Source: Hylemonella gracilis (GTDB taxonomy: Bacteria; Pseudomonadota; Gammaproteobacteria; Burkholderiales; Burkholderiaceae_C). Taken from it: 64,000 bases of DNA. A model generated the notes under the pieces. The model saw only the letters and a list, made by a program, of their open reading frames with translations, did not search any database and was not told the origin of the DNA. This document shows, piece by piece, positions 27,967-36,305 of this stretch (positions are counted from its first letter, which is position 1; each line of letters starts with the position of its first letter). The stretch covers positions 3,125,501 to 3,189,500 of the forward strand of contig NZ_CP031395.1 of assembly GCF_004328645.1 (NCBI RefSeq), read 5' to 3'. The translations under genes were made by a program, and so were the position numbers.

Positions 27967-28446
27967 TCAGGACGTTTCACGCCCGCCATGGAGGCGGCCC
28001 GAGGCGGACTGTCTTCCGCCCGTGGCCGACTGCAGCACACCCGCCTTGCCCAGGCCAAATGGCGGCATGTTGACGTAGACGTTTTCATAGCTGCCTGCCG
28101 AAGCCTGGTAGGTCTCGTGCCAGATGCCCACCGAGCCGTCGGTGCCGATCGCCTTGTTGAAGGCTCGCCAGGCGGGCAGATGCGCCGCCTCCTTGTTCTT
28201 GGCGTAGGCCAGCAACTGCTCCATCGAGCGCCAGTACTGCACCAGGACGATGGTGCGCGAGAACCACATCTCGGCATGCAGCAGGCCCAGATCGGGTTGC
28301 TGGCTCAGTTCCTTGAGCATGCGCGGCATGGCCTGGGCGACGGGGAACCATTTGTGGATCAACCACGGTTTGTTGATCCGCATCCCGATCAGGAAGACGA
28401 CAAAGTCGCCCTCCAGCGTCGCAGTCAAACGTTCCTTGTGAACCAT
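27967..28446 (-). CDS. DUF4188 family protein
   Basis: 159 residues: FVVFLIGMRINKPWLIHKW, then EMWFSRTIVLVQYWRSMEQL and VGIWHETYQASAGSYENVYV, the pattern of DUF4188, a dimeric alpha/beta-barrel family distantly related to haem-containing aldoxime dehydratases and monooxygenases. Function is unknown. It is 13 bp from the GFA gene upstream and probably co-transcribed. Confidence 0.78.
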   Translation of the reverse strand: MVHKERLTATLEGDFVVFLIGMRINKPWLIHKWFPVAQAMPRMLKELSQQPDLGLLHAEMWFSRTIVLVQYWRSMEQLLAYAKNKEAAHLPAWRAFNKAIGTDGSVGIWHETYQASAGSYENVYVNMPPFGLGKAGVLQSATGGRQSASGRLHGGRETS

Positions 28447-28459
28447 GGTCAGTCGGGCG

Positions 28460-28885
28460 TCACGTCTTTACCGGCGATGGCGAAGCAGGAGGACCTTCGA
28501 ACTGCTCAAGCGATTGATCAACGCAGGCCCAGCTGGGTGCACTCGCGACCCAGATGTTGGTGGTCGGCTTGATCGCCGACGGATCATCCAGGGTGCCAAC
28601 ACGGACCACCGTGAGCCCTGGACGACCGCTGGAATCGGAAAAAAGCTGGCTGCCGCATGTGGCGCAGAAGCGTCGGGTGACCGTGTTGCCGCTGTCTGCC
28701 TTCTTGTCATGGCGGCTCGGCGTACCCGTGATCTTGATGGCGTCGCTGGGAAAGATGACGTTCACGGTCCCATTCGATGCGATGCGCTGGCAGTCCTTGC
28801 ACCAGCAGAACCTGGATGGGCCTGGGTCGGCCCTGACCTCGTAGCGAATTTCGCCGCAAAGACAAGCACCGGTGAACAGCTTCAT
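28460..28885 (-). CDS. GFA family protein (glutathione-dependent formaldehyde-activating fold)
   Basis: 141 residues with the GFA zinc pattern: GACLCGEIRYEV, CWCKDCQRIASN and RRFCATCGSQLF, i.e. seven cysteines in the right spacing for two zinc sites. Despite the name, most members have no shown activity. I chose the ATG at 28885; the open frame upstream is not GFA-like. Its neighbours are DUF4188 and a chlorite-dismutase-family gene. Confidence 0.87.
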   Translation of the reverse strand: MKLFTGACLCGEIRYEVRADPGPSRFCWCKDCQRIASNGTVNVIFPSDAIKITGTPSRHDKKADSGNTVTRRFCATCGSQLFSDSSGRPGLTVVRVGTLDDPSAIKPTTNIWVASAPSWACVDQSLEQFEGPPASPSPVKT

Positions 28886-28984
28886 GGGAACTCCCCGCAT
28901 TTCTAGGGTTGTGCGCAGTTGCGCCGTGGATATCGATGGAGAGACCAGCCCGGCCCGCGGAGACTGCGGCGCGCCCAAGAGGAC

Positions 28985-29542
28985 TCAGGCCACATTCTTG
29001 ACCAAACGGATATCGACTTCTCGGGAGACATAACGCCACTCGGGTGAGGAGCGCAATTCGAGCAGCATGTGGTCGAACTGTGCTTCGTGTTCCGGGGCGT
29101 ACTCGAACCAAGTCAGGAAGTCAAAAGGCTCCTCTTCCGATATGTCCCGGCAATGATGCAGTCTGCGCGCGATGGCAGGCAGATAACGCAGGCCGATGGC
29201 GATGTGCTGCGATTGCGCTTCGAAGATCTGGCGTCGCTCGTCCTGGGTGAGTTCCCACCAGGCGGCAGATTTTCGGATCGGGATCAGGGCCGCAAACGTG
29301 GCGGCGGGCCGACCCAGGCCTTCCTGCTTGGCCTGCAGCGCAGTCTTCTCCTCCTGCTCCACATAGCGGACGTTGCTGGTGATGCCTCTGAGCGTCCATA
29401 ACGAACCCGATGGGACCTCGAACCCGGATAACACGCTGATGGCGGCCGGCTGATCCAAGGCAGGTCCACAGACCGTCGTTTGAGAGCGGACGAGCCACTC
29501 GCCTGTGCTGGCGGCAACGAATGTGAATGATCGAGTGGACAT
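28985..29542 (-). CDS. Chlorite-dismutase family haem protein
   Basis: 185 residues, the length of the short dimeric lineage. The core ALIPIRKSAAWWELTQDERR, HIAIGLRYLPAIARRLHHCR and FDFLTWFEYAPEHE matches that lineage; the His of RLHHCRD is the likely proximal haem ligand. A distal arginine needed for chlorite dismutation cannot be placed with certainty, because the segment after the His is two residues longer than I expect and shows Trp there. I therefore call the family and not the activity. Confidence 0.8.
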   Translation of the reverse strand: MSTRSFTFVAASTGEWLVRSQTTVCGPALDQPAAISVLSGFEVPSGSLWTLRGITSNVRYVEQEEKTALQAKQEGLGRPAATFAALIPIRKSAAWWELTQDERRQIFEAQSQHIAIGLRYLPAIARRLHHCRDISEEEPFDFLTWFEYAPEHEAQFDHMLLELRSSPEWRYVSREVDIRLVKNVA

Positions 29543-29638
29543 GGCAGGAAAAGCTTGCTTCGATTCAAGGAAGTTGTGCGACGGGCCTCTCGCCGCCGGA
29601 CTGAGGCCGCGCTACCGCACCCCGTGCGGCTGCTCACG

Positions 29639-30109
29639 CTAAGGCACATACGGCCCCTTGACCTCGCCCCAGCCCCACTTGGGCATGGGCGCATCGGGGT
29701 TGACCTCCGCGCCGTCTTGCGAGTTCAGCACCGCGAGGCGGGAACCCCACTCCAGGTAACCCACCAGGGCGGACCGGAACTCGGGGTCATCGGGCATGCC
29801 CAGTTCGTCGGCGGTGTCGAGCAAGAGCGCGAGCCAAGCACGCCGCTGCTCCTGGGTGAGGTGTCGGTTCAGGTGCTGACGGATCATGTGCGGATGACCG
29901 CCATGGTCAGCCGAGTACGTCTCTGGTCCGCCCAGCACCTCCGCCAGAAACGCGGCGACGTGCTGGGCGTGCTCGGGGTTCATGTGGGCGAACACCGGCG
30001 CCAATGTCGGGTTGGCGGGAACACGCTCGTAGAAACGCGTGGTCAGGCGCAACAGCGCGTCCATGCCGCCGAGCCAGGCATAGAGGGAGGGAGGGGTTGG
30101 GGTTTGCAT
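29639..30109 (-). CDS. Truncated haemoglobin (group II-like)
   Basis: 156 residues: LYAWLGGMDALLRLTTRFYE at the start, then the AEVLGGPETYS and HGGHPHMIRQHLNRHLT region with the proximal His, and WGWG near the C-terminus. This is the GlbO-type trHb pattern. It probably binds O2 or NO. The ATG at 30109 removes 17 non-conserved residues. It starts 14 bp after the stop of the GNAT gene, so the two may form an operon. Confidence 0.88.
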   Translation of the reverse strand: MQTPTPPSLYAWLGGMDALLRLTTRFYERVPANPTLAPVFAHMNPEHAQHVAAFLAEVLGGPETYSADHGGHPHMIRQHLNRHLTQEQRRAWLALLLDTADELGMPDDPEFRSALVGYLEWGSRLAVLNSQDGAEVNPDAPMPKWGWGEVKGPYVP

Positions 30110-30123
30110 CAGCACGCCTGCTT

Positions 30124-30609
30124 TCAGAAGACCTTCTGCCAGTAGCCGACATCCAGCCACCGGCCGAACTTGTACCCCACTTGCTCGAAGCGAGCAACCT
30201 GTTTCATCCCGAACTTCTCGTGCAGGCGCACGCTCGCTTCATTCGGCAACACAATGCCGCCCATGGCGGCATGGATGTCGCGCTCCACCAGCGCGGCAAA
30301 CAACGCCTCGTACAAGCGGCTGCCTAGGCCTTGCGCCTGGATGCCGTGCTTGAGGTAGACCGAAATTTCCACCGAGTAACGGTACGCCGAGCGCGTTTTC
30401 CATTTGCTGGCATACGCATAGCCCAGCAGTTGCCCCGACTCTTCCAACACCAGCCAAGGCAGACCGGCCGCCAGGATGTCCTCGATCCGCGCGCTCATCT
30501 CTTCGACGGAGACGGCTTGCTCCTCGAACGTGACGGTCGTGTTGGCGACGTAGTGGTTGTAGATGCCGACGATGGCTTCGGCGTCGGAGGGTTGGGCAAG
30601 GCGAATCAC
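30124..30609 (-). CDS. GNAT N-acetyltransferase (phosphinothricin-acetyltransferase-like)
   Basis: 161 residues with the GNAT core: IRLAQPSDAEAIVGIYNHYV, the acetyl-CoA loop QAQGLGSRLYEAL, and GFRE-like ending VARFEQVGYKFGRWLDV. This is the PAT/MddA branch, which acetylates phosphinothricin or methionine derivatives. I prefer the GTG at 30609 (GGGAG seven bases upstream) to the more distant TTG at 30639. Confidence 0.85.
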   Translation of the reverse strand: MIRLAQPSDAEAIVGIYNHYVANTTVTFEEQAVSVEEMSARIEDILAAGLPWLVLEESGQLLGYAYASKWKTRSAYRYSVEISVYLKHGIQAQGLGSRLYEALFAALVERDIHAAMGGIVLPNEASVRLHEKFGMKQVARFEQVGYKFGRWLDVGYWQKVF

Positions 30610-30688
30610 ATCAGGTCTCCCGAATCGCTGCGTTGTCAAGACTGCCGCCTCGATTCAAACCAGTCAAGGTCCGCAAACGCGCAGCGAT

Positions 30689-31432
30689 TCATCGGGGAAC
30701 GAACGCCAGGAACTCATCCACAGACAGTGATTTTGAGAAGAACCAGCCCTGACCCAACCGGACGCCAAGCTCTCTGAGTGTTCTGGCTTGCACTTCGTGC
30801 TCTATGCCCTCGGCCACGATCACCGGACGGCCTGCAGCAGCGACACGTCTGATTTCTTCTTTCGTCTCTTCGATCATTCCGTCGCTCAAGATTTGGTCAA
30901 CCACGCTCTTGTCGATTTTGATGTAGTCCAGTTTGGTTCGCGCAAGAAGCAAGAGATTCAGGTTGCCGGACTCAACGTCATCGATCGCAATACCGAGACC
31001 GAGCCGACGGGCAGAACGCAAGCCTTCGAGAGAAATATGATCCGGTGAGCCGCGCTCGGTCAGCTCAAGGACGAACTGCGGATACAGATCTTTGACACCG
31101 GCATGGTGGGCTGCGTACTGCAGCCCACCGCGGCCAAACAGCTCAGGGGGAACATTGAGCGATAGGTGAAAGTCTCGGTGCGCTCTCAGCCACGCGCCCA
31201 ACTCCAAGGCCACTTGCTCCACCAGCCAGTATGTCAGGACCCCTATCGCAGGAGTTCCTTCTATTTCGGGAATGAAAACCGCTGGCGAAATCGTTTTTCC
31301 GTCCTTCTTCCAACGAACCAGAGCTTCCGCAGCGACACACGCGCCCGTGGCCAGCGAAACGATGGGCATGTATTCGACGTGAAATTCACCCTGCTCGATC
31401 CCCCAAATGACATCGTCATTGCTCGTCGTCAC
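30689..31432 (-). CDS. EAL-domain c-di-GMP phosphodiesterase
   Basis: 247 residues consisting only of an EAL domain. Catalytic motifs are all present: AEALVRW, LNVPPE, LELTERG, IDDVESG, DYIKIDKS, AEGIEHE and GQGWFFSKSL. The DDFGTG loop is altered to DDVESG but keeps both Asp. It should therefore hydrolyse c-di-GMP to pGpG. No sensory domain is attached. The gene stands alone. Confidence 0.88.
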   Translation of the reverse strand: MTTSNDDVIWGIEQGEFHVEYMPIVSLATGACVAAEALVRWKKDGKTISPAVFIPEIEGTPAIGVLTYWLVEQVALELGAWLRAHRDFHLSLNVPPELFGRGGLQYAAHHAGVKDLYPQFVLELTERGSPDHISLEGLRSARRLGLGIAIDDVESGNLNLLLLARTKLDYIKIDKSVVDQILSDGMIEETKEEIRRVAAAGRPVIVAEGIEHEVQARTLRELGVRLGQGWFFSKSLSVDEFLAFVPR

Positions 31433-31839
31433 AGATCCTCCCGAATGTCTATCTTGAGCTGATTGCTCATTACTTTGGTCATTCTAAGATTTGTGCTCGG
31501 GAGTCGGGATCGACTGCGAGGGAATGATGTTCGCGATCGATGGAGTGAACGCCCTCGGGGAAAATACCCGGCTCATCGACGCGGAGGCGAGATCAGATCA
31601 ACCGTCAGACGAACCGGGCTCCACCCACGCTGCAAGACGCCGATAACTCTTGCGGCTCTTATGCAGCCGCTTGTATTGATAGTCTTGTGGTGACGCAGAT
31701 GCCATGTCGGCACGGGACTTCAATGATCCCACCTCAGATGCCGGATATACGATTGCAAGCGCTTTACCCACTGGTCCTCAATCGCTCAGCTTCTTGCCGT
31801 TGAGGGGGAGTCCATGTACGAGGGGTTAGGCGTCAGCGC
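31433..31839. other. 407-bp intergenic region
   Basis: No frame here shows a recognisable protein, ribosome-binding site or domain, and no repeat or RNA structure stands out. It lies between the EAL gene and the iron-permease-family gene and is relatively AT-rich for this genome. Confidence 0.5.
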
Positions 31840-32250
31840 TCACGGCTCTGGGGTTCCAGTGTCTTGCGTTCCGGCAATCAACTGTGCCCGCGCAGCTGCG
31901 GCGAGTGCCTGATATTTAGTGCGAAATGAATCGAGTGCTTCCTCCTCAAGTTCTTCAAGATCGAGCAGGGCGTTGTGCGCACCCTTGGTCGCACGAATCA
32001 ATTCATCGAGCTTCACTTGAATTGCCTCGGTATCGCGATTCTGAGTGTTCTGAATGAGGAACACCATCAAAAAAGTAATGATCGTGGTCCCGGTATTTAT
32101 CACCAACTGCCAAGTGTCACTGAACGCGAAGACTGGGCCTGTGATGATCCAAACGACGATCACGGCCAATGCCAAAAAGAAAGTCCTAGGCCTCCCGCAG
32201 AAGCGGGATGCGTTCTTTGCGAGGCTTGAGTACCAAGAGGCAGAGCGCAT
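31840..32250 (-). CDS. Low-affinity iron permease family protein
   Basis: 136 residues: two membrane helices (FFLALAVIVVWIITGPVFAF; LVINTGTTIITFLMVFLIQN) followed by TQNRDTEAIQVKLDELIRAT and an acidic helix. This matches the bacterial PF04120-type family named for the yeast iron permease Fet4. Real iron transport by such short proteins is unproved. Confidence 0.85.
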   Translation of the reverse strand: MRSASWYSSLAKNASRFCGRPRTFFLALAVIVVWIITGPVFAFSDTWQLVINTGTTIITFLMVFLIQNTQNRDTEAIQVKLDELIRATKGAHNALLDLEELEEEALDSFRTKYQALAAAARAQLIAGTQDTGTPEP

Positions 32251-32554
32251 GATGGGCTGGTCCTGCTGACGTCTAAAGTGATAGGGACCGCAAAAGCGCG
32301 GAATAACATGGGCGAATTTTCATCTTCATGTCTCCCTTGCAGCAAGCCAAGTGCTTGTTTTCACGGAAGAACTCAGACCAATATAGCGCAAGCCTGCGTG
32401 CATCACAAACCGCGAACCCCGGCCAAGGCGCCGCATGGCAATCGGCGCTGAATCTATTGATCCTCGAGGCGTTACCTGCCGTTCCGGGGCCCTGCTTCAC
32501 AGCCTGCACAGCGATCGCAAGACTGTCACGCAGAGCCAGATGAGGCCCTGAGCC
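32251..32554. other. 304-bp intergenic region
   Basis: No gene, terminator or clear promoter is visible. It separates the accessory block from the phosphatidylserine decarboxylase gene. Confidence 0.5.
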
Positions 32555-33433
32555 TCAGCCCAGCCGCAACAACCCCTGCCCCGCCCTCACCTCGCTCCCC
32601 GTCGTCAGCCCCGCCACCAATTCCAGCCCCGGCGGCGCCAGCACCACGATGGTGGAGCCATGTTCGAACCAGCCCATCTCCTGCCCGCGCTGCAGGGCGG
32701 CGTCACAGGGCAGCACCTGCGGCCCGGCGTAGCCGTGGTGCAGGTTCAGGTCGAGGAAGTGCAGGCGCACGCTGGCCACGAGGATGGCGCCCACGGGCAC
32801 CAGGGTCAGCGAGCGCGCCTGTCCCTGGGCATCGTGGAAGGTGGTCTCGATCACGGCGCGGTCGTTGCGGCAATAGAGCGACTTCACGCGCTTGAGCGCG
32901 ATGGGGTTGACGTTCCACGCATCGCCCTGAATGTGGGTGACGCGCTGCACCCGGCAATCGGTGGGCGCGTGAAAGCGGTGGTACATGCCGGCGCGCAGGC
33001 GCAGGGTGACGTAGCTGCCGCCCTGGTGCTGTTGCGCCAGTTGGGCCGCCGCCGCGTCGTTGCCCAGCAGCTCGGTCAGGCTGTAGGGCATGCCCTTGAT
33101 CTGCAGCAGCTCGTCGCCCTGGATGCGACCATGGCCACCGATGATGCCGTCGCTCGGGCTGCACACCAGGTGCGGGCTCGCGTCGAAGGTCCGGGCACCT
33201 GGCTTCAGTTCGCGCACGAAACAATCGCGCAGACTGTCGAACTTCTGCTGCTTAGCCTCGCCCAGGTCGGGGCGGGCGAAGAACTTGAAGGCGGCGATGG
33301 ACGGCACGCGCACCAGCGGGTTGCGAATCTTGGCGAAGCGCCCCATGAAGCGCGTGAGCGCCACGCGCGGCAGGCGGTTGGTCAAGACGAAGTTCAGGCT
33401 TTCCTGCTGCAGCAGGCGGTGGATGACGTTCAT
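32555..33433 (-). CDS. psd: Phosphatidylserine decarboxylase (pro-enzyme)
   Basis: 292 residues. Converts phosphatidylserine to phosphatidylethanolamine at the inner membrane. The self-cleavage site is the GST of WFEHGSTIVVLAPP near residue 255, where Ser becomes the pyruvoyl group. Other family motifs are VCSPSDGII, MYHRFHAPTDC and FxxNLNLHHGY. The promoter region has a Pho-box-like triple repeat and a TAGAGT -10 so close to the ATG that the mRNA may be leaderless. It is divergent from the class III aminotransferase gene, and the two Pho boxes are 5 bp apart. Confidence 0.93.
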   Translation of the reverse strand: MNVIHRLLQQESLNFVLTNRLPRVALTRFMGRFAKIRNPLVRVPSIAAFKFFARPDLGEAKQQKFDSLRDCFVRELKPGARTFDASPHLVCSPSDGIIGGHGRIQGDELLQIKGMPYSLTELLGNDAAAAQLAQQHQGGSYVTLRLRAGMYHRFHAPTDCRVQRVTHIQGDAWNVNPIALKRVKSLYCRNDRAVIETTFHDAQGQARSLTLVPVGAILVASVRLHFLDLNLHHGYAGPQVLPCDAALQRGQEMGWFEHGSTIVVLAPPGLELVAGLTTGSEVRAGQGLLRLG

Positions 33434-33455
33434 GCGTCGACTCTAGGGCGGATTT

Positions 33456-33484
33456 GTTGCAGAACGACGAAACGGGGGTGACAG
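33456..33484 (-). promoter_or_regulatory. Pho box of psd
   Basis: Minus-strand heptamers CTGTCAC (33484-33478), GTTTCGT (33473-33467) and CTGCAAC (33462-33456) at an 11-bp period. A TAGAGT -10 (33445-33440) follows after 10 bp. The first repeat is near-consensus, the other two are degenerate. Confidence 0.5.
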
Positions 33485-33489
33485 CCGCC

Positions 33490-33518
33490 GCGTCACGGGG
33501 TTTTCACGCGGCTGTCAA
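33490..33518 (+). promoter_or_regulatory. Pho box of the class III aminotransferase gene
   Basis: Plus-strand heptamers GCGTCAC (33490-33496), TTTTCAC (33501-33507) and CTGTCAA (33512-33518) at an exact 11-bp period, followed after 10 bp by TACAAA (33529-33534) as a -10. The ATG lies 46 bp beyond the box. Confidence 0.65.
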
Positions 33519-33564
33519 ATTGCCCGCCTACAAAGAGCCTTTCAGTCACGGAAACTACACAACC

Positions 33565-35247
33565 ATGGTGGATGAATTTGCCTGGACGGCCGGCTTGCTG
33601 GGCGCGGCCGCTCTGACCCTGCCCAAGCTCAAGCGCAGGCTGGAACTCTCGCGCGCCAAGCACCCCTCGCTCACCGGCCACTCGCGCATGGCCAAGCGCC
33701 TGGCGCGCCTGCTGCCGGGCTACGCCTACGACGAAGCGCAGTTCTTCAACAGCGACGGTGCGCCGGAGGCCGTGGTGCAGCAGCGCCGCGCGGGCTTTCA
33801 CGCACTTGCAGGACGCCTGCAGGCCAAGGCACCGAAGTCCATCGCGCTGACCAAGGAAATGCGCGACGGCATTCCCGACCTGCGTTTCACCGGCGCGTAC
33901 CGCGTGCCCTTCCAGTACAGCCCTTACCTGCGCGAGCACATCGCCAGCGGCGCCTTCGTGCAGTCGGCCAGCGGGGTGACCGTCACCGATCTGGATGGCA
34001 ACCGTTATTACGACCTCACCGGCTCCTACGGCGTGAACGTACTGGGCGTGGATTTCTACAAACAGAGCATGGCTGAGGGCGCGGCGCTCACCCAGGACCT
34101 GGGCCTGGTGCTGGGCATGCTGCACCCCTGCGTGGCTGATAACGTGAAGCGCCTCAAGCGCATCAGCGGCAAGGACGACGTGTCCTTCCACATGAGCGGC
34201 ACCGAGGCCGTGATGCAGGCCGTGCGCCTGGCGCGCTACCACACGCACAAGAAGCATCTGGTGCGCTTCTCGGGCGCCTACCATGGCTGGTGGGAAGACG
34301 TGCAGCCCGGCCCCGGCAACCCCCTGCCCCCGCGCGAAACCTACACCTTGCGCGAGATGCACGAGGCCTCGCTGAAGGTCTTGCGCACCCGCAAGGACAT
34401 CGCCTGCGTGCTGGTCAACCCGCTGCAGGCCCTGCACCCGAACAAGAACGCGCCGGGCGATTCCACCCTGCTCGACAGCAGCCGCAGCGCCAGCTACGGC
34501 CCCGAACAGAAAGAGGCCTACGCCGCCTGGCTGCGGCAGTTGCGCGAGGTGTGTACGGCGCGCGGCATCGTGCTGATCTTTGACGAGGTGTTCCTGGGTT
34601 TTCGCCTTGCGCCCGGCGGCGCGCAGGAATACTTCGGCGTGCAGGCCGACCTCGTCACCTATGGCAAGACCTTGGGCGGCGGCTTTCCGGTCGGCGTGGT
34701 CTGCGGCAGCCGTGCCTTGATGCAACGCTTCCGCGAGGACAAACCCGCTGACATCTGCTTCGCCCGCGGCACCTTCAAGGAACACCCGTATGTGATGGGC
34801 GCGATGAACGCTTTCCTGCGCCAGCTGGAAACACCCGCCGTCCAGGCGCTCTACCAGGACTTGGACGCCGTGTGGGATGCGCGGCGCGAGCAGTTCAACG
34901 CCCGCATGGTGGCGGAAGGCCTTCCTGTGCAGGCCGCCAACCTGCAAAGCATCTGGACACTGAGCTACACCCGCCCCTCGCGCTACAACTGGATGTACCA
35001 GTACTACCTGCGCGATGCGGGCCTGGCCCTGAGCTGGATCGGCACCGGTCGTTTCATCTTCAGCCTGAACTACAGCGGGGCCGATTTCGACGCCGTGCTG
35101 GAGCGCTGTGTGCAGGCCGCACGGCTGATGCGACAGGACGGCTGGTGGCATGCATCCGGCAACGATGACCTGTCCGAGCTGAGCAACAAGGCCATCAAGC
35201 GCACGGTACTGCGCGAGACGCTGGCGCGTTTTTTCGGACGGAGCTGA
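33565..35247 (+). CDS. Class III PLP aminotransferase (GSA-aminomutase-like) with N-terminal extension
   Basis: 560 residues; normal class III enzymes are about 430, and the extra about 120 N-terminal residues start with a hydrophobic helix (WTAGLLGAAALTLPKLK). The catalytic part has VSFHMSGTEAVMQAVRLARY, GAYHGWW, LIFDEVFLGFR and the PLP lysine in DLVTYGKTLGGGFPVG. It resembles glutamate-1-semialdehyde aminomutase-type proteins but is too long and in the wrong context for haem synthesis. Placed back to back with psd and behind its own Pho box, it may transaminate a lipid head-group precursor; that is inference. Confidence 0.8.
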   Translation: MVDEFAWTAGLLGAAALTLPKLKRRLELSRAKHPSLTGHSRMAKRLARLLPGYAYDEAQFFNSDGAPEAVVQQRRAGFHALAGRLQAKAPKSIALTKEMRDGIPDLRFTGAYRVPFQYSPYLREHIASGAFVQSASGVTVTDLDGNRYYDLTGSYGVNVLGVDFYKQSMAEGAALTQDLGLVLGMLHPCVADNVKRLKRISGKDDVSFHMSGTEAVMQAVRLARYHTHKKHLVRFSGAYHGWWEDVQPGPGNPLPPRETYTLREMHEASLKVLRTRKDIACVLVNPLQALHPNKNAPGDSTLLDSSRSASYGPEQKEAYAAWLRQLREVCTARGIVLIFDEVFLGFRLAPGGAQEYFGVQADLVTYGKTLGGGFPVGVVCGSRALMQRFREDKPADICFARGTFKEHPYVMGAMNAFLRQLETPAVQALYQDLDAVWDARREQFNARMVAEGLPVQAANLQSIWTLSYTRPSRYNWMYQYYLRDAGLALSWIGTGRFIFSLNYSGADFDAVLERCVQAARLMRQDGWWHASGNDDLSELSNKAIKRTVLRETLARFFGRS

Positions 35248-35323
35248 GAGCGGGTGGTGCTCGACCGATCGGCATGGAGATCTGATCGAGCATCCTAGTC
35301 CTACCCCGCAAGCCAGGGACGAG

Positions 35324-35358
35324 AAAAAAGGGCGGCAACCGAAGTTGCCGCCCTTTTT
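35324..35358. terminator. Bidirectional terminator
   Basis: GGGCGGCAAC (35330-35339) pairs with GTTGCCGCCC (35344-35353) around a 4-base loop, with an A-run before and a T-run after. It serves both the aminotransferase gene (+) and the Mpo1-like gene (-), which converge here. Confidence 0.9.
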
Positions 35359-35398
35359 GTTGTTGAACCCGGCATGCCGAAGCATCCCGGGTCATCCA

Positions 35399-36040
35399 TC
35401 AGCCCTGCGCGAATTCCGGCTTGTGCTCGTCCTCGTGCGCCAGGTGGTGACCGGGATCGATCAGTTGACGCTTGACGAAGAGGTAATACGGCGACTTCCA
35501 GTACATGACGATGTCGTGGAAGGGATCGGTCAGGATCTTGGTGGCCCAGACGATGCCGGTGTACAGGTTCTGCTTGCGCCACAGCTGCAGCACGCGGACC
35601 AGCAGGCCCGAGGCGCCCAGCCAGAGCCAGAGCCAACCCACGTTGAGGACAAAACCCGCCAGGTCCTGGTGGGGTTCCATCAGGCCGAAGAAATCCGGGT
35701 CCAGCCACAGCGCCAGGGGCAGCCCCGCCCACACGGCCATCAACACCACCTTGCGCTGGATGTTGAAGCCCACCTTGATCTCTTCCTTGTACTCGTCCGT
35801 CACCTGGTTGATGTGGTCATAACCACGCGGCTCGAAGAAGAAGTGACCCGACTGGCGCGTGACCATGGAAATCAACCAGCCGATCAGGCCAGCCACGGGC
35901 GGGTTGATGATGAGGAAGGCATAAGCCACCAGGAAGGAGATCGCGCTGATGAAGTGCAGCGACTGGTTGATGCGACTGTGGTGGTAGTAGCGGTGGTCGT
36001 CCCAGCGCTGAACCTTGAGATCGTGCAGAAATGAAGACAC
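35399..36040 (-). CDS. Mpo1/DUF962-like integral membrane protein
   Basis: 213 residues with four or more hydrophobic helices. The N-terminal half keeps the DUF962 histidine pattern: RYYHHSRINQSLHFISAISF (His-x3-Asn-x3-His) and RQSGHFFFEPRGYD, which corresponds to the Gln-x-x-Gly-His-x-x-Phe-Glu of yeast Mpo1, an iron dioxygenase for alpha-oxidation of 2-hydroxy fatty acids. The C-terminal half is not recognised. With a Pho-box-like repeat upstream and lipid genes on both sides, a fatty-acyl-modifying role is plausible but unproved. Confidence 0.6.
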   Translation of the reverse strand: MSSFLHDLKVQRWDDHRYYHHSRINQSLHFISAISFLVAYAFLIINPPVAGLIGWLISMVTRQSGHFFFEPRGYDHINQVTDEYKEEIKVGFNIQRKVVLMAVWAGLPLALWLDPDFFGLMEPHQDLAGFVLNVGWLWLWLGASGLLVRVLQLWRKQNLYTGIVWATKILTDPFHDIVMYWKSPYYLFVKRQLIDPGHHLAHEDEHKPEFAQG

Positions 36041-36152
36041 GGAAAACTCCTAGGGAAGATGATCAAAACCGGCTTGCGGATGGGCCTGCCGCGCGACGCC
36101 ATCCACGACAAGGCCGCGGGGTGTAACAGCCTTGCCATATTCGACGCTGCAC

Positions 36153-36170
36153 GTGAAAAAACGATGACAA
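36153..36170 (-). promoter_or_regulatory. Pho box of the Mpo1-like gene
   Basis: Minus-strand TTGTCAT (36170-36164) and TTTTCAC (36159-36153) spaced 11 bp; after 10 bp a GAATAT -10 (36142-36137). Only two repeats are visible. The gene starts at 36040. Confidence 0.55.
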
Positions 36171-36242
36171 GCGCGCCACCCGCGCACCACGCTGGCGCGA
36201 TCCGGGTCGACCTGTTGTTTTGTCGCGCCGTTGCGCCGACCG

Positions 36243-36271
36243 GTTTCACGAAGATGCCACGGTACCGTCAT
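36243..36271 (+). promoter_or_regulatory. Pho box of the GT4 glycosyltransferase gene
   Basis: GTTTCAC (36243-36249), ATGCCAC (36254-36260) and CCGTCAT (36265-36271) at an exact 11-bp period. The box lies inside the longest open frame of the downstream gene, which argues for a later start codon (36297 or 36306). Confidence 0.55.
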
Positions 36272-36305
36272 CAATCTGAGATGTGACGCGCACAAGATGG
36301 TCGGC

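Noticed and set aside
36231..36305. Longer N-terminus for the GT4 glycosyltransferase
   Set aside because: It would place the Pho box inside the gene and the residues do not match the family.
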